A stretch of DNA of 16,495 bases from contig JAISII010000088.1 in NCBI GenBank assembly GCA_031262125.1, forward strand, positions 1 to 16,495, in the 5' to 3' direction. The stretch is from Oscillospiraceae bacterium (GTDB lineage: Bacteria > Bacillota > Clostridia > Oscillospirales > Acutalibacteraceae). Of this stretch, positions 16,192 to 16,495 are shown piece after piece. The notes under the pieces are model-generated. The model searched no databases, had not been told where the DNA came from, and worked only from the letters and a program-made list of their open reading frames with translations. Each line of letters begins with the position of its first letter. Positions within the stretch are counted from its first letter, which is position 1. The position numbers and the translations under genes are program-made.

Positions 16192-16208
16192 TTTCTGCAT
16201 TCTGCATT
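16192..16208 (-). repeat. Short repeat AATGCAGAATGCAGAAA at a gene end (copy 2)
   Basis: Exact copy of 8051-8067. It lies 9 nt past the stop of the partial activase-like gene and in the same orientation relative to the gene end. Confidence 0.7.
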
Positions 16209-16216
16209 TTTATTTC

Positions 16217-16495
16217 TTACTTATCCAAAGCTGCAAGCAGGCTGCGAATACGGATTTTTACCGCACCGAGGTTTGTAATCTCGTCAATTTTAAGCTGAGT
16301 GTAAATCTTTGAGTTACGCTCTAAAATATCTCTCACTTCGTCGGTGGTAATGGCATCAACGCCGCAGCCGAAAGAAACAAGCTGTATCAAGTCCATATCG
16401 GGCTGAGTTGATATGTATTCCGCCGCCGAATAAAGCCGAGAGTGATATGTCCACTGGTTTAGAACATTGGTTTTTTGCTTGGGCATCCTGCCCGA
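16217..16495 (-). CDS. Acyl-CoA dehydratase activase-like protein, C-terminal end (5' part outside window)
   Basis: Ninety-two residues of the C-terminus of a larger protein; the frame is open to the window edge. The segments LNQWTYHSRLYSAAEYI, LVSFGCGVDAITTDEVRDIL and KIDEITNLGAVKIRIRSL match the end of the middle module of large 2-hydroxyacyl-CoA dehydratase activase-like proteins, which carry BadF/HgdC-type ATPase domains earlier in the chain. The next gene (14667-15968) supplies the module that normally follows in fused versions. So the system is split here by a 248-nt gap holding repeats. The reaction is not established. Confidence 0.72.
   Translation of the reverse strand, partial: SGRMPKQKTNVLNQWTYHSRLYSAAEYISTQPDMDLIQLVSFGCGVDAITTDEVRDILERNSKIYTQLKIDEITNLGAVKIRIRSLLAALDK

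Overview
The window looks like a chromosomal segment of an uncultured, fairly AT-rich Clostridia-type Firmicute, possibly from the gut or rumen. This is an inference from gene families, strong AGGAGG-type ribosome binding sites, consensus sigma-A promoters, the rplM-rpsI pair, a split MetH with a stand-alone activation domain, and a 2-hydroxyacyl-CoA dehydratase activase-like protein. No rRNA, tRNA, CRISPR array or transposase was seen.

Layout. Positions 1-1439 (+) hold the 3' part of pyruvate kinase and a HAD-IB phosphatase joined by an ATGA overlap. Positions 1509-3864 (+) hold a restriction-modification-like module: an EcoRI-family adenine methyltransferase whose 3' end contains a perfect (AG)16 tract, then a DUF262-HNH nuclease. 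Positions 4117-5195 (+) are the rplM-rpsI ribosomal operon with promoter, possible L13 leader and terminator. Positions 5254-6684 (-) are an AT-rich two-gene module: an ImmA/IrrE metallopeptidase and a two-TM membrane protein. Positions 6777-7962 (+) hold a solitary HipA-like kinase. Near-identical terminators (5167, 6716, 7934) border these last two modules. Positions 8066-12281 (-) are a methionine/one-carbon operon: metF, a stand-alone MetH activation domain, and a short MetH that lacks that domain. A REP-like structured repeat lies before metH. Positions 12359-14273 (-) are aroF-tyrA (tyrosine branch of aromatic synthesis). Positions 14296-14648 hold a 72-aa orphan gene with its own promoter and a bidirectional terminator. 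Positions 14667-16495 (-) hold two consecutive pieces of an acyl-CoA dehydratase activase-like system, the second cut by the window edge.

The most interesting signal is the methyltransferase 3' end. The AG repeat feeds three reading frames. All three are open, and each ends in its own version of the family's closing Y-x-R-[IV]-x-I-R strand. Losing one AG unit would give a 419-aa protein whose stop codon overlaps the nuclease start as ATGA. The present 16-repeat form stops early, at 2627, and is uncoupled from the nuclease. This looks like a three-state phase-variable switch on a restriction-modification-like system.
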